A stretch of DNA of 64,000 nt from Opitutaceae bacterium EW11 (GTDB lineage: Bacteria > Verrucomicrobiota > Verrucomicrobiia > Opitutales > Opitutaceae): positions 620,001 through 684,000 of the forward strand of contig QAYY01000003.1 of NCBI GenBank assembly GCA_003054665.1, read 5' to 3'. Below are positions 1-8,447 of the stretch, in pieces. Position 1 is the stretch's first letter, and each line of letters opens with the position of its first letter. The notes under the pieces were generated by a model. The model made no database searches. It was not told where the DNA came from and saw only the letters and a program-made list of their open reading frames with translations. Both the position numbers and the translations under genes were made by a program.

Positions 1-1184
1 GCGAACAGGGGGGGCCGCTCACGCAACCGCAGCGTCAGGCCTCCACCAGGCTGGTTGACGAGTGCGAATTTCGTCCCCGCTTGGTCCGTGGTTTGGATAC
101 GCGCGTTGAAGAACCATGCGTCGGCGGACCACACCCCCACGCCGGGAATCTCCAGCCAGCGATAGCCCGCAGCGCCGGGAATCGCAATGGGTACGGTCCC
201 AGCCGGCAATTCATCGAGCACGATCGTCCGAGTTCCCTCTGCCACGGTATCCTGCACGATCCGATAAGGCGGACGATCTCGCACGCTGAGGCGCGGGTCT
301 CCAAGAAGGAAATACTGGTGCCAGCGTGCAAATGCCTGCATGGCTCCGCGACTCTGTACCTGAACGACGTGACCGATGGGAAAACCCGGCCACGTGTGCG
401 CCAGCGGCGTTTCTCCGTGCTCTCCGATCATGTAGTCGCCGGACGGCGATGAAACGAATCCGGCATAGGCCGAAGCACCTTGATCGACGAAGGCCAGCGC
501 GATGCCGTCACTGTGCCATGGCTGGAAGGTCCGGCAACTCGCCGCGGCGGCTACGAGGGGCGGAAGCGCCGGGACATCGCTGGAGCGCAGTCCCTGCCAA
601 CTGTGCGGCGTGCCGTGCCCGCTGAACAGAAGACAGTCGGCGCGGCGAAGCGCGGAACGAAGCGTCTCGGGAGTGAACGCGACCAGGGCTGGCGGACGGC
701 TCGAATAGTCGACGATCGTTTGCGCGCCGATGATGTGAATCGTCACTCCTGTTTTTGCTTGGTCTCGGCGGCGCCAAAGCTCGCGGGCTCGAACGAGCGT
801 CGAGCCAGTTATGATGCCAACCGAAATGAGCTTCTTGTGTTGCGCGAGCGCGCGACCGAGGTCCGCCAAGGCAGCTTCGCTTAGGAATGGCGGTGAGGCC
901 ACCCACAGCAAAAACGCAGGATCGTCCTTGAGTGCCGAGGCTAGATCAGGCGCAACCGCGTGCGTCGTCACGGCCGCTATCTCCGCTCCGAGCGTTCGAT
1001 AGGGATCGGCAGGGTCGGCAAGGACTACGACGTCTATGCGGTCTTTGCTTGGCGCCAGAACGTCTCTGCCGACCGTCTCAGCAAAAGCACGACAGATCAC
1101 TGCGGCCGCAAGCACAATGGTCGTGGTCAGCACGCGGGCGAGACGAGACGTCATGAGATGAATCCAGGTCGGCTCAGATTTCAT
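1..1184 (-). CDS. Secreted C25 (gingipain-like)/caspase-like peptidase-fold protein, 3' end cut by window edge
   Basis: The minus strand stays open from the start codon to the left edge, so the C-terminus is missing. ATG codons occur at 1184 and, ten codons further in, at 1154. From 1154 the protein begins with a clean Sec signal peptide (basic MTSRLAR, a hydrophobic stretch, cleavage near CRAFA-E). Around residues 175-200 it has LLFSGHGTPHSW followed about 20 residues later by AAAASCRTF. This Gly-His-Gly plus Ala-Ser-Cys pair is the His/Cys dyad pattern of the caspase/gingipain (C25) fold. The stretch after it (ARWHQYFLLGDPRLSV) also resembles the end of a C25 domain, where a 'GDP' motif is common. 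Family membership is inferred from these motifs only. No gene is seen within 400 bp upstream, so its role is unknown; a secreted protease or a degenerate sensor are both possible. Confidence 0.7.
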   Translation of the reverse strand, partial: MKSEPTWIHLMTSRLARVLTTTIVLAAAVICRAFAETVGRDVLAPSKDRIDVVVLADPADPYRTLGAEIAAVTTHAVAPDLASALKDDPAFLLWVASPPFLSEAALADLGRALAQHKKLISVGIITGSTLVRARELWRRRDQAKTGVTIHIIGAQTIVDYSSRPPALVAFTPETLRSALRRADCLLFSGHGTPHSWQGLRSSDVPALPPLVAAAASCRTFQPWHSDGIALAFVDQGASAYAGFVSSPSGDYMIGEHGETPLAHTWPGFPIGHVVQVQSRGAMQAFARWHQYFLLGDPRLSVRDRPPYRIVQDTVAEGTRTIVLDELPAGTVPIAIPGAAGYRWLEIPGVGVWSADAWFFNARIQTTDQAGTKFALVNQPGGGLTLRLRERPPLF

Positions 1185-1610
1185 GACTTGTTCTATTGGC
1201 CCCGGAAGAAGCCAGGATGAATTTACGGCGAATTCTCCGTGAAATCCTTCGTCTGTACCAGTGCGGGACGCGCGCTCACAGTTTCTTCGCGCCCCGCAAG
1301 CTTGTGCTCGATCCCATCGCGGAAGCAGGCGCCTGCCGATGAACCGGTGTTTCGCCTGCGAGCGTGGTACTTGAGGCTATCGCGAGAGCGAACGCTTGCG
1401 GTTGGGGCGGCGCGTCTCTGCGACGACACGACCGGGTTGCCTGCGCTCACCGTGGATAGTCGCTCGGCGTAGCTTACGTTCCGGCGCTGAAGCTCGGGTC
1501 GCTCAGGTTCTGCTTCGCCCAACGCAGGCTCCCGGCTTAATCGCGCCGCAGAGACGTGTCGCGCCCGCCGGAAGCGCGTGCTCGACGGGATGCACGGAGA
1601 CGCACGGTCT
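1185..1610. other. Intergenic stretch with no recognised gene
   Basis: About 425 bases lie between the start of the C25-like gene and the stop of the GH2 gene, both on the minus strand. Open frames on both strands are short, Arg/Ser-rich and look like random reading of GC-rich DNA. No tRNA, terminator with a T-run or clear promoter was recognised. The promoter of the C25-like gene must lie here, but no convincing -35/-10 pair was found. Confidence 0.5.
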
Positions 1611-4600
1611 TTATTCGACGGTCAGCGACTCGACTTCGACGGACGTGCCGGAGAACCACGTCAACTCCACTCGATAGCTCCCCGCGTTGATGCTGGTGCA
1701 GGTGCGCAGGCGCCACATTTGCCAGGAGGCTCCGGTCACCTGCGTCTCTTCCGAACAGAGCACGTTGCCGACGCTATCCATGAGCTCGTAGCGGACGCGT
1801 GCCGCACCGGCTGCCATCGGTCGCAGACGAAGGGCCAGGCGATAGCGGTCGCCTACGCCGACGGTGATGGGCCAGAGTTGCGTTGGGTGCTTGGCGTCGA
1901 GAACCAAGGTCCCGGACGAGTCCGGACGCGCGGCGTAGGTCGTCGCCGGACGTGTGGGACGGACAAATACGCCGTACATGTGCGCCGCCTGCGCCGCTGA
2001 GCTGTGGCCGTTGGGTCCGAGTACAACATGATCGCCCTGCGAAAAGTGGCGGCGGAACAGCTGGAAACGCGCGGTGCCGATCTCGATTTCCCCGCGAACG
2101 GCTTCCCAGTCGGAAAGCCACGCGGGACTTTCGGAGCAGGCGCGGTCGAGAGCCACATAGACGTCCGCGTGATCCGCGAGATCGAACTGCGCCTGCAGCG
2201 CGGACGATCGCTCGTCAGGAGGCGTCACGAGCCAGTCGCTCCCGGTCAGTTCCGCAGGGGCTTGATTCAGCATGGGGCCGGCGGGGCCGTACAGGCGGGC
2301 GCCTCGACGGAGATTTCCAGCCGCATTCCAGACGCGAGGTTCGCGAGAATTGGTCACGACCAGATTTCGGATCGCCTCGGCGGGCGGCAGCGGGCGCGTG
2401 GGAAGAAGCACGACCAACTCCGGCGCTGCGGAAAACGTGACTGTGGCTCCCGCGGCGTGGTGGCTGCGCCACAACGGGACTGAAGTGCCGCCGGCGCCCG
2501 CGGACTTGAGGAACTCGCCGGTGTTTTCCCAGCTGCCACCCTCGGAGGGGCGCACTCCCGGAAGCAACGCGGCGATCAGGTCGGCGTCGCGTTCCAACGT
2601 GAAGGAGAGTGGTCCTGCCGGGCCGCTGCGACGCTGAAGCCAGGCGGCGTTCCTCAATTCTTCGGGAAGCCCGACGAGGGTCTGCGGGGAGTCGGAGTAG
2701 AGCCGGTCGCCGGTGTTCAACCAGCGCTGGAGTGTCGTTTCAGGGTCGGCACGGAGCGCGCTGATCACACCTTCGGAGAATGGCGTTGCCGGCCGAGTGG
2801 CGGGAAGGGGCTGTGCTGCTTTCGGTCGGGCGATGGCGATGGCCGAGATCACGGCCTGGTACGAAGCGACGCGGGGAAATGCGATTTCGAGTTTCCCGTC
2901 GGCGACCTCGGTTTCGAAGATCTTCTTCACGGCGTGCGCGTAGCCGGCCTCTTTCCAGAGATCCAGGTTGCGGGCGACTGTCCGGCCGTTGAGGGCGACG
3001 TCGAACAGCCGCCAACCGGAAGCGTCGGTGTTGCCGCGACCGTACCACGGTTCGACGAAATGGAGCTCCACGCGATACCGGCCGTTGGGGAGATCGAAGC
3101 GGTACGACAGCGCGTTCCGTCCGTAACGAAACGTGCGATACAGCTGCGGATCCCGCGTGCCGGAGATCGGGACGTTGACGCGCCGGACGCTGCCGAGGTC
3201 CGGATCGAGGTCGGGGTAGGAGCGGGCCCAGGAGCGGGATCCCCAGCCGGAACGGGTCGTGTAACTCTGGTCGGCGCTCCAGGTCGCGCCATGGACGTCG
3301 CGGTACTCCGGCCCTCCGCAGTTCACCCGGCGAACGTACTCCCAATCCGGTGCGGCGCCGGTCGTGTCGGAGTCACGGAGCTGTAGTTTTCGAGCGCGGG
3401 GAGCGTCGGGAAGGTGGTGAAGCACGATCGCATCGCCGGCCACGTCCCGGCCGTTCTGGCGGGCGACGGCTCGGAGGAGATTCCAGCGCAGCGCGACGCC
3501 GTCCCAGTGGAAATGTCCGGTGGCATCGCGGCGCCGAACGCCCAGAGAGGCGCCTTCGGCGTCGTTGAAAAGCTCCACTTCGTCGCAATTGGAGTAAGCG
3601 ACAATGCCGTTGACCGTCCCTGGCGCCGTCCATCGATCCGGGGCGGTGGATCCGGCGAGTTCGACCATCGGGGCGGTCGCAGCGGCGACGTTGTGACTGC
3701 GGAAGAGATAATAGGCGTCGAGCGGTTCGCCCCAGAGCGTGAGCAGGCCTTTGTTGTTTGCCGGTCCGAGACGGTCGAGCTGGCTCCAACCATCCGCGAT
3801 CTGTTCGCCCTTCGCTCCGGAGGTTCGCCCCGGGTTGTCGTGGGTCGCGAAAAGCCAGTGGAACTGTCCCGCGACCTCTCCGCGCACGGTGTCGGCCAGG
3901 CGGAGTTTCGTCTCCAGCAGCCGGTTGAAAGGCTCTTCCGGAAAACCGCTGGAGCCGCCCTCGTCGGATTCGTGGAGATCGATGCTCCGCCAAGCGCCGT
4001 ATTCCCCGACGAGTCGCTGTCGGCGAAGATCGTTCGCGTAGGTGGCGGGATCGCCGCCGTAGGTGCCGGTCCAGTTTTGGGGCACGTCCCAGTCGGTTCC
4101 GCTCCCTCCGTTGCAGGTGGTGACCAACCGTTGACTGCCTGCGGTCGGATCCAACTCCCGGATGATCGCGGTCGCGGCGCGGGCGAACTCCGTCGGCAGC
4201 TGGCTCTCGTTCTGGAGTCCCCAAAGCACGAGCGAAGGGCTGTTGCGGCGTTCCTTCACCCAATCGCGCAGGAGCGAGAGGAAGCTCGCCCGAAAATCGT
4301 CGCGGTCGAACCAGATGTGCGCGCCGAACTGCGGCCACCAGGTGAGGCCGTCGGCGTCCCAGTATTCCTGATACCGGAGGTTGTGCGGGTGGTGGGCGTC
4401 GCGGAAGCCGTTGAAGCCGGCGGCCTCGATCTGCCGGACCCGGGCACGGATCTGCTCGGCCGAGAAGGCGTGGCTACCCCCGAGCAGGTTCGGGTATTCG
4501 CAGGTCCCTTGGAGAAACGTCGGTTCTCCGTTGAGAAGGAACGTGCCGCGGCCGGAGCCGTCCGGATTGGGCCACTCGATCCAGCGGAATCCGTACGGCG

Positions 4601-5552
4601 TATCCACGCGGTCGAGCACGGACGATGTCCGCGTATCCACCAGCTCGACGCGCACGGTGTAGAGGTACGGGTCCCGGAGCGCCCACAGCCGCGCCTGGGA
4701 CACGGTCAGGTCCGCTGCGTGGACAACCGCAGAGCCGCCGGCGGGCGCCGTCGACTGCGTCGTCGTCCGCGCCACGGTTGCACCCTCACGATCGAGGAGC
4801 AGGGCGCGAACGACGAAGGTACGAGGCGACGTACCGTGGTTGCTGGCCTCGATCTCCAGGTGTGCGGTGGCGCGGTCTGCGGTGACGTCCCGGTCGTTCC
4901 AGACGTGCACGCCGAAGGGCGCGATGCGCAGCGCATGGGTCACGAGCACGTGCACCGGCCGGAAGATGCCGAATGGCTCCGAGCCCTCGGAAAAACCATA
5001 CGCGCGTTCGCAGCCGCCGCAGACCCATGGCAGGTCGCGGATGCCTTCGGGATGGTCGACGCGGACGGCGAGAACGTTCTTGGCGCCGAATCGCACCGCC
5101 TCCGTTGCATCCAGAGTGAACGTGGTGAGCCCGCCCGCATGGGCGCCGAGCCGCCGGCCATTCAGCCAGACCGTTGCGTAGGAACCCACGCCTTCGAAGA
5201 ACAGGAAGACGCGGCGGTCCGTGTCGGCTGCGCGATCGAGCTTGAAGCGGAGCCGGTACCAAGCGGTGCCGTGGAGATTCCCGTGCTTCGCTTGGCGATA
5301 GCCGGCGTAGGCGTCCCAGTTGTGAGGGACGTCGACCTCGCGCCAGGATCGGTCGTCGAACTCCAAACTCGCGAACCCCGCCGGATCGGCCGAGCCGGAG
5401 GCTGCGACGATTGTGCGCCAGCCGGTGCCGAGCTCGAGGTGCTCGCGAGGACCACCCGTGCCAAGTTCGGGCAACTCGGCGGAAATCCGGGGAACTGCCG
5501 CGGCGAGTTGCCACAGCAGGCAGGCAAGGAGAAATCGGCGAATGTACGCCAC
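1611..5552 (-). CDS. Secreted GH2-family glycoside hydrolase with malectin domain
   Basis: A GTG start at 5552 is chosen because a signal peptide follows directly (AYIRRFLLACLLWQL, cleavage near RISA-E); the frame is open further upstream only inside the neighbouring gene. The 1313-residue protein has a GH2 sugar-binding domain (about 60-205, with DVPHNWDAY), an Ig-like domain (205-325) and a TIM barrel (325-620). The acid/base candidate is Glu449 in LWGLQNES and the nucleophile candidate Glu517 in LVGEYGAW. A malectin-type carbohydrate-binding domain follows (about 738-900, VRRVNCGGPEY), then some 400 residues of unassigned C-terminus. GH2 covers beta-galactosidases, beta-glucuronidases and others, so specificity cannot be read here. 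It is the last gene of the operon that starts at 13272, 71 bases after the propeller gene, and acts outside the cytoplasm. Confidence 0.9.
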   Translation of the reverse strand: MAYIRRFLLACLLWQLAAAVPRISAELPELGTGGPREHLELGTGWRTIVAASGSADPAGFASLEFDDRSWREVDVPHNWDAYAGYRQAKHGNLHGTAWYRLRFKLDRAADTDRRVFLFFEGVGSYATVWLNGRRLGAHAGGLTTFTLDATEAVRFGAKNVLAVRVDHPEGIRDLPWVCGGCERAYGFSEGSEPFGIFRPVHVLVTHALRIAPFGVHVWNDRDVTADRATAHLEIEASNHGTSPRTFVVRALLLDREGATVARTTTQSTAPAGGSAVVHAADLTVSQARLWALRDPYLYTVRVELVDTRTSSVLDRVDTPYGFRWIEWPNPDGSGRGTFLLNGEPTFLQGTCEYPNLLGGSHAFSAEQIRARVRQIEAAGFNGFRDAHHPHNLRYQEYWDADGLTWWPQFGAHIWFDRDDFRASFLSLLRDWVKERRNSPSLVLWGLQNESQLPTEFARAATAIIRELDPTAGSQRLVTTCNGGSGTDWDVPQNWTGTYGGDPATYANDLRRQRLVGEYGAWRSIDLHESDEGGSSGFPEEPFNRLLETKLRLADTVRGEVAGQFHWLFATHDNPGRTSGAKGEQIADGWSQLDRLGPANNKGLLTLWGEPLDAYYLFRSHNVAAATAPMVELAGSTAPDRWTAPGTVNGIVAYSNCDEVELFNDAEGASLGVRRRDATGHFHWDGVALRWNLLRAVARQNGRDVAGDAIVLHHLPDAPRARKLQLRDSDTTGAAPDWEYVRRVNCGGPEYRDVHGATWSADQSYTTRSGWGSRSWARSYPDLDPDLGSVRRVNVPISGTRDPQLYRTFRYGRNALSYRFDLPNGRYRVELHFVEPWYGRGNTDASGWRLFDVALNGRTVARNLDLWKEAGYAHAVKKIFETEVADGKLEIAFPRVASYQAVISAIAIARPKAAQPLPATRPATPFSEGVISALRADPETTLQRWLNTGDRLYSDSPQTLVGLPEELRNAAWLQRRSGPAGPLSFTLERDADLIAALLPGVRPSEGGSWENTGEFLKSAGAGGTSVPLWRSHHAAGATVTFSAAPELVVLLPTRPLPPAEAIRNLVVTNSREPRVWNAAGNLRRGARLYGPAGPMLNQAPAELTGSDWLVTPPDERSSALQAQFDLADHADVYVALDRACSESPAWLSDWEAVRGEIEIGTARFQLFRRHFSQGDHVVLGPNGHSSAAQAAHMYGVFVRPTRPATTYAARPDSSGTLVLDAKHPTQLWPITVGVGDRYRLALRLRPMAAGAARVRYELMDSVGNVLCSEETQVTGASWQMWRLRTCTSINAGSYRVELTWFSGTSVEVESLTVE

Positions 5553-5623
5553 GCGGTGATGGCAGTCCGAGGAATCGAAGGCCGGGGAAGGGGAGACAGG
5601 CGATTCCGCCCGGCCGGAGAGAA

Positions 5624-7408
5624 TCAGGGCTTTGAAGTTATCGAAACGTCGTCGATGAGAAACGCGCAGGCGGGGGTTCTCACGTCTGCGCCGGAAAGCT
5701 CGTGCCCCCCGTCTCCACGTTCGCGATACGCGCCGGTGCGGAACACGAGGCGGTCGATCGACGGCACCAGATCGGTGAAATACGCGGTGCGGGCCAGCGC
5801 CTCCTTGCCGTCGATCCGGAGGACAAACCGGTCCGGGTGTCTCAGCTCGATCTCGAAGGCGAGCCATTGGCCCGTGCGGTACGAACCGGCCGGCATCCAG
5901 ATTCCCTCATGCCGGGCCTCGACGAGGCCGGACTCGGTCAGAGCGATTTGAACCGGACGCTCGCCGCGCGCGCTGGCCAGGTCGATTTCGAGACGCCCCG
6001 ATTCCTGCCGCGGAAGAACGGCGAAGCGGATCACTCCGTCGAGCGTGGAAGGAAAGACGCGGGACGCCTGGGCGTAGTCGTAGGGATCCTCGTCGCGCAG
6101 CTCGAGCGCGTGGCCGTGGCCGTCGCCGGCTTCCACGACCTGCACCGGCGCCCACAGCGGGCGGTAGACGTTCCAGCCGGTCGGCATGGCGCCGAGGGGT
6201 GTCGTGGAAAAATCGGTGTTCACGGAATCGCCGACCGCACCCACGATGGGAACCGGGACGCGGCTCACCCAGATGTCTTCTTTGTTCACGCTGTAGGTTA
6301 GCCACAAAGCTCCGTCGGGCGGCGTGCCGTTGCCTTCGGAGATGCCCCGCACGTATTGCGGGCCCAGGTTTTTGAACTTCCCCGGGAAGCGTTGAACCGG
6401 CAATTCGGCGTGAACCGTCAGAAGACGATCGAACCTCTTTCCATCGTCGCCGGTGATGAGCGCGAGCGGATGCCGGAGCCGGTTCGTCGGGTTGTAGACG
6501 AGCACGAACCGGCCATCGGAAGTTCTCTGGCCCCAGTATTTCGACGAGTTCACGGGGATGTTCTCCATGAAGCCGAGGCGGGTCCACGACTGCCCCTCGT
6601 CGCCGCTGACCGAGTGCTGTGCGTCTTTCGCGACGCCGACGGCCTTGCCGTCGGCACGGTGGAAAATCGAAATCGCTTTCCCCTGAAGCCGGTAGAAGCC
6701 GTCCTCGGCCCGGTCTTCCTCCCACCACTGGGCGGTCACCAGTTTGTTCGCGAGAAGCGCTTCGCAGGCCTTCACTAAACCGGGGTCCGGGGAGGTCGTA
6801 TAGAATGGATACGGTGCGGACGTCTCCGTGAACCTCGAATTCCGGTTGAACCGGAGGAAGTAGATCGGACCGAGCGTGCCGTCGCGCCGTATCTCCCGCA
6901 CGACTCGCCCGAAACCGGAACCGTCGTTGGGCGAGGGCGTTTTCCCGTGGAATCCGGTGGCGAGCAGCCGGTCGTCGGGCGACACGTAGAAGCTCATCCG
7001 TTGGTGCATCACCGAGAGACCGCCGCCCGGGATCGGCATGGCGGGAAACAGGATGCGGGCCGGCGCCCAGTGCACGCCGTCCTCCGAAGTCGTGTACGAC
7101 GTCGCCGTCGGAGCGTCGTGCTCGTTTACGGGAGCGGTGAGAAAATCGAGGTAGAAGCGTCCGTGCCACCATGCGAGCATCGGTGCGTGCGCGTAGGTGT
7201 CGGGCAGACGCTCGGCATGTTCCGAGTGCGTGCGATTCGCCCGGTAGACCTGGATGTTCTGAACACCCACCACCGGCGGCAGACCGCCGTCGGCGCGGGA
7301 GGAGACGGTGTCGTTTCCGGTGTAACTGATTTCTGGCGACGCGGCGGGCGCGACAGCGGTGCAGACGAGAGAGGCGAGAACGAGACCGAAGCGAGCGGAA
7401 AGCGGCAT
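5624..7408 (-). CDS. Secreted sialidase-like beta-propeller protein with C-terminal lectin-like domain
   Basis: A 594-residue protein with a Sec signal peptide (MPLSARFGLVLASLV, cleavage near APAAS). Residues 45-400 repeat short beta-sheet units typical of sialidase/GH43-like propellers: TSEDGVHW, a QHSVSGDEGQSW box, and closing repeats such as LWLTYSVNKEDIW. Residues 410-590 look like a concanavalin/LamG-type sandwich (FEIELRHPDRFVLRIDG). I cannot place it in a numbered GH family. It lies 25 bases after the PdxA2-like gene and 71 before the GH2 gene, in an operon for a keto-acid sugar, so it may release that sugar from the polymer. That role is inference; a propeller hydrolase for arabinose or rhamnose linkages is possible too. 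Confidence 0.75.
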   Translation of the reverse strand: MPLSARFGLVLASLVCTAVAPAASPEISYTGNDTVSSRADGGLPPVVGVQNIQVYRANRTHSEHAERLPDTYAHAPMLAWWHGRFYLDFLTAPVNEHDAPTATSYTTSEDGVHWAPARILFPAMPIPGGGLSVMHQRMSFYVSPDDRLLATGFHGKTPSPNDGSGFGRVVREIRRDGTLGPIYFLRFNRNSRFTETSAPYPFYTTSPDPGLVKACEALLANKLVTAQWWEEDRAEDGFYRLQGKAISIFHRADGKAVGVAKDAQHSVSGDEGQSWTRLGFMENIPVNSSKYWGQRTSDGRFVLVYNPTNRLRHPLALITGDDGKRFDRLLTVHAELPVQRFPGKFKNLGPQYVRGISEGNGTPPDGALWLTYSVNKEDIWVSRVPVPIVGAVGDSVNTDFSTTPLGAMPTGWNVYRPLWAPVQVVEAGDGHGHALELRDEDPYDYAQASRVFPSTLDGVIRFAVLPRQESGRLEIDLASARGERPVQIALTESGLVEARHEGIWMPAGSYRTGQWLAFEIELRHPDRFVLRIDGKEALARTAYFTDLVPSIDRLVFRTGAYRERGDGGHELSGADVRTPACAFLIDDVSITSKP

Positions 7409-7433
7409 GACTCGGGCGATGGCGAGTTCGGGT

Positions 7434-8447
7434 TCAGGGGGGGGCGACGGTTGGAGCGCGATGAGCGGCCATGACGGCGGCGAGTTTGATCGCTTCGATC
7501 AGGCTGCGCGGGTCGGAGCGGCCGGTTCCGGCCAGGTCGAAATTCGTCCCGTGCTCGACCGAGGTGCGGATGATCGGAAGACCAAGCGTGACGTTCACCC
7601 CGCGCCAGATGCCAAGCATCTTGGCGGCGACGTGGCCCTGGTCGTGGTACATCGCAACCGCCGCGTCGAACTCCCCTTGCAGGGTGCGGAAGAATACGGT
7701 GTCGCCGGGATGCGGTCCGCTGGCGTCGAGTCCTCGGGCGCGAGCCTCCGCGACGGCGGGCTGGATGTAGAGCTGCTCCTCGTTTCCAAACAGACCGCCT
7801 TCGCCGGCGTGCGGGTTGAGTCCGGCGACGGCGAGGCGCGGCTTCTCGATCCCCAACGCCTGCATCGCCTCGTGCGTGAGCTGGAGGACCTGGAGGATGC
7901 GCTCGGGACGGACGCGGTCGATTGCGGTGCGAAGCGAAACGTGCGTCGAGACGTGGCTCACCCGCAGTCGCTCGGCCGCGAGCATCATCGTGGCGCCGGG
8001 AGACTGGCAGAGTTCCGCGAGCAGCCCGGTGTGGCCGTCGTAGTGATAGCCGGCGAGATTGAGCGCCGCCTTGTTGATGGCGGACGTGACGATGCCCGCC
8101 ACCTCGCCTGAGAGAGCGAGCTCCGCGGCGCGTTTCACCGCCTCGTACGCCGCCTTGCCCGCAAGCGGGTCGACCCTGCCCAGTTCCAGGCGACCGAGAT
8201 CCACGTTTTTCAGATCGAGCACGTCGATCTGATCCGCTCGCGCGCCGGCTTCGGACGGACGGTTCACCGTGGCGATTCTCGCCTTGGAGCCGGTGAACGT
8301 GCAGGCGCGGCGAAGGGTTTCGGCGTCGCCCACGACCAAGGGCCGGCACAGCGCGCGAACATCGGGTTCGAGCAGGGCCTTCGAGATGATCTCCGGTCCG
8401 GTGCCGGCGGGATCTCCCAGCGTGATCGCGAGAAGCGGCGGGGTCAT
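7434..8447 (-). CDS. PdxA2-like four-carbon sugar-acid 4-phosphate dehydrogenase
   Basis: A 337-residue cytosolic enzyme of the PdxA family. The N-terminus TLGDPAGTGPEI and the metal-binding histidines in GYHYDGHTG, AMYHDQGHVAAK and TSVEHGTNFD are all present, so it should be active. PdxA itself oxidises 4-hydroxythreonine 4-phosphate in vitamin B6 synthesis. PdxA2 paralogues oxidise and decarboxylate 4-phospho-D-threonate or 4-phospho-D-erythronate to dihydroxyacetone phosphate. Here the start overlaps the end of a DUF1537 kinase gene by 4 bases (ATGA), the pairing known for the catabolic PdxA2 enzymes. I therefore prefer the sugar-acid role over B6 synthesis, with D-threonate 4-phosphate as the likeliest substrate. 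Confidence 0.9.
   Translation of the reverse strand: MTPPLLAITLGDPAGTGPEIISKALLEPDVRALCRPLVVGDAETLRRACTFTGSKARIATVNRPSEAGARADQIDVLDLKNVDLGRLELGRVDPLAGKAAYEAVKRAAELALSGEVAGIVTSAINKAALNLAGYHYDGHTGLLAELCQSPGATMMLAAERLRVSHVSTHVSLRTAIDRVRPERILQVLQLTHEAMQALGIEKPRLAVAGLNPHAGEGGLFGNEEQLYIQPAVAEARARGLDASGPHPGDTVFFRTLQGEFDAAVAMYHDQGHVAAKMLGIWRGVNVTLGLPIIRTSVEHGTNFDLAGTGRSDPRSLIEAIKLAAVMAAHRAPTVAPP

Noticed and set aside
1185-1610. Small genes in the gap near the left edge
   Set aside because: Frames on both strands are Arg/Ser-rich, without hydrophobic or domain pattern and without ribosome-binding sites.
3414-5951. Plus-strand open frame of 845 codons opposite the GH2 gene
   Set aside because: Its composition is that of an antisense frame in GC-rich DNA; it has no domain motifs and the minus strand encodes a clear GH2 protein.
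7434-8447. Housekeeping vitamin B6 gene pdxA
   Set aside because: Overlap with a DUF1537 kinase gene and placement in a catabolic operon favour the sugar-acid PdxA2 role, although sequence alone does not exclude B6 synthesis.
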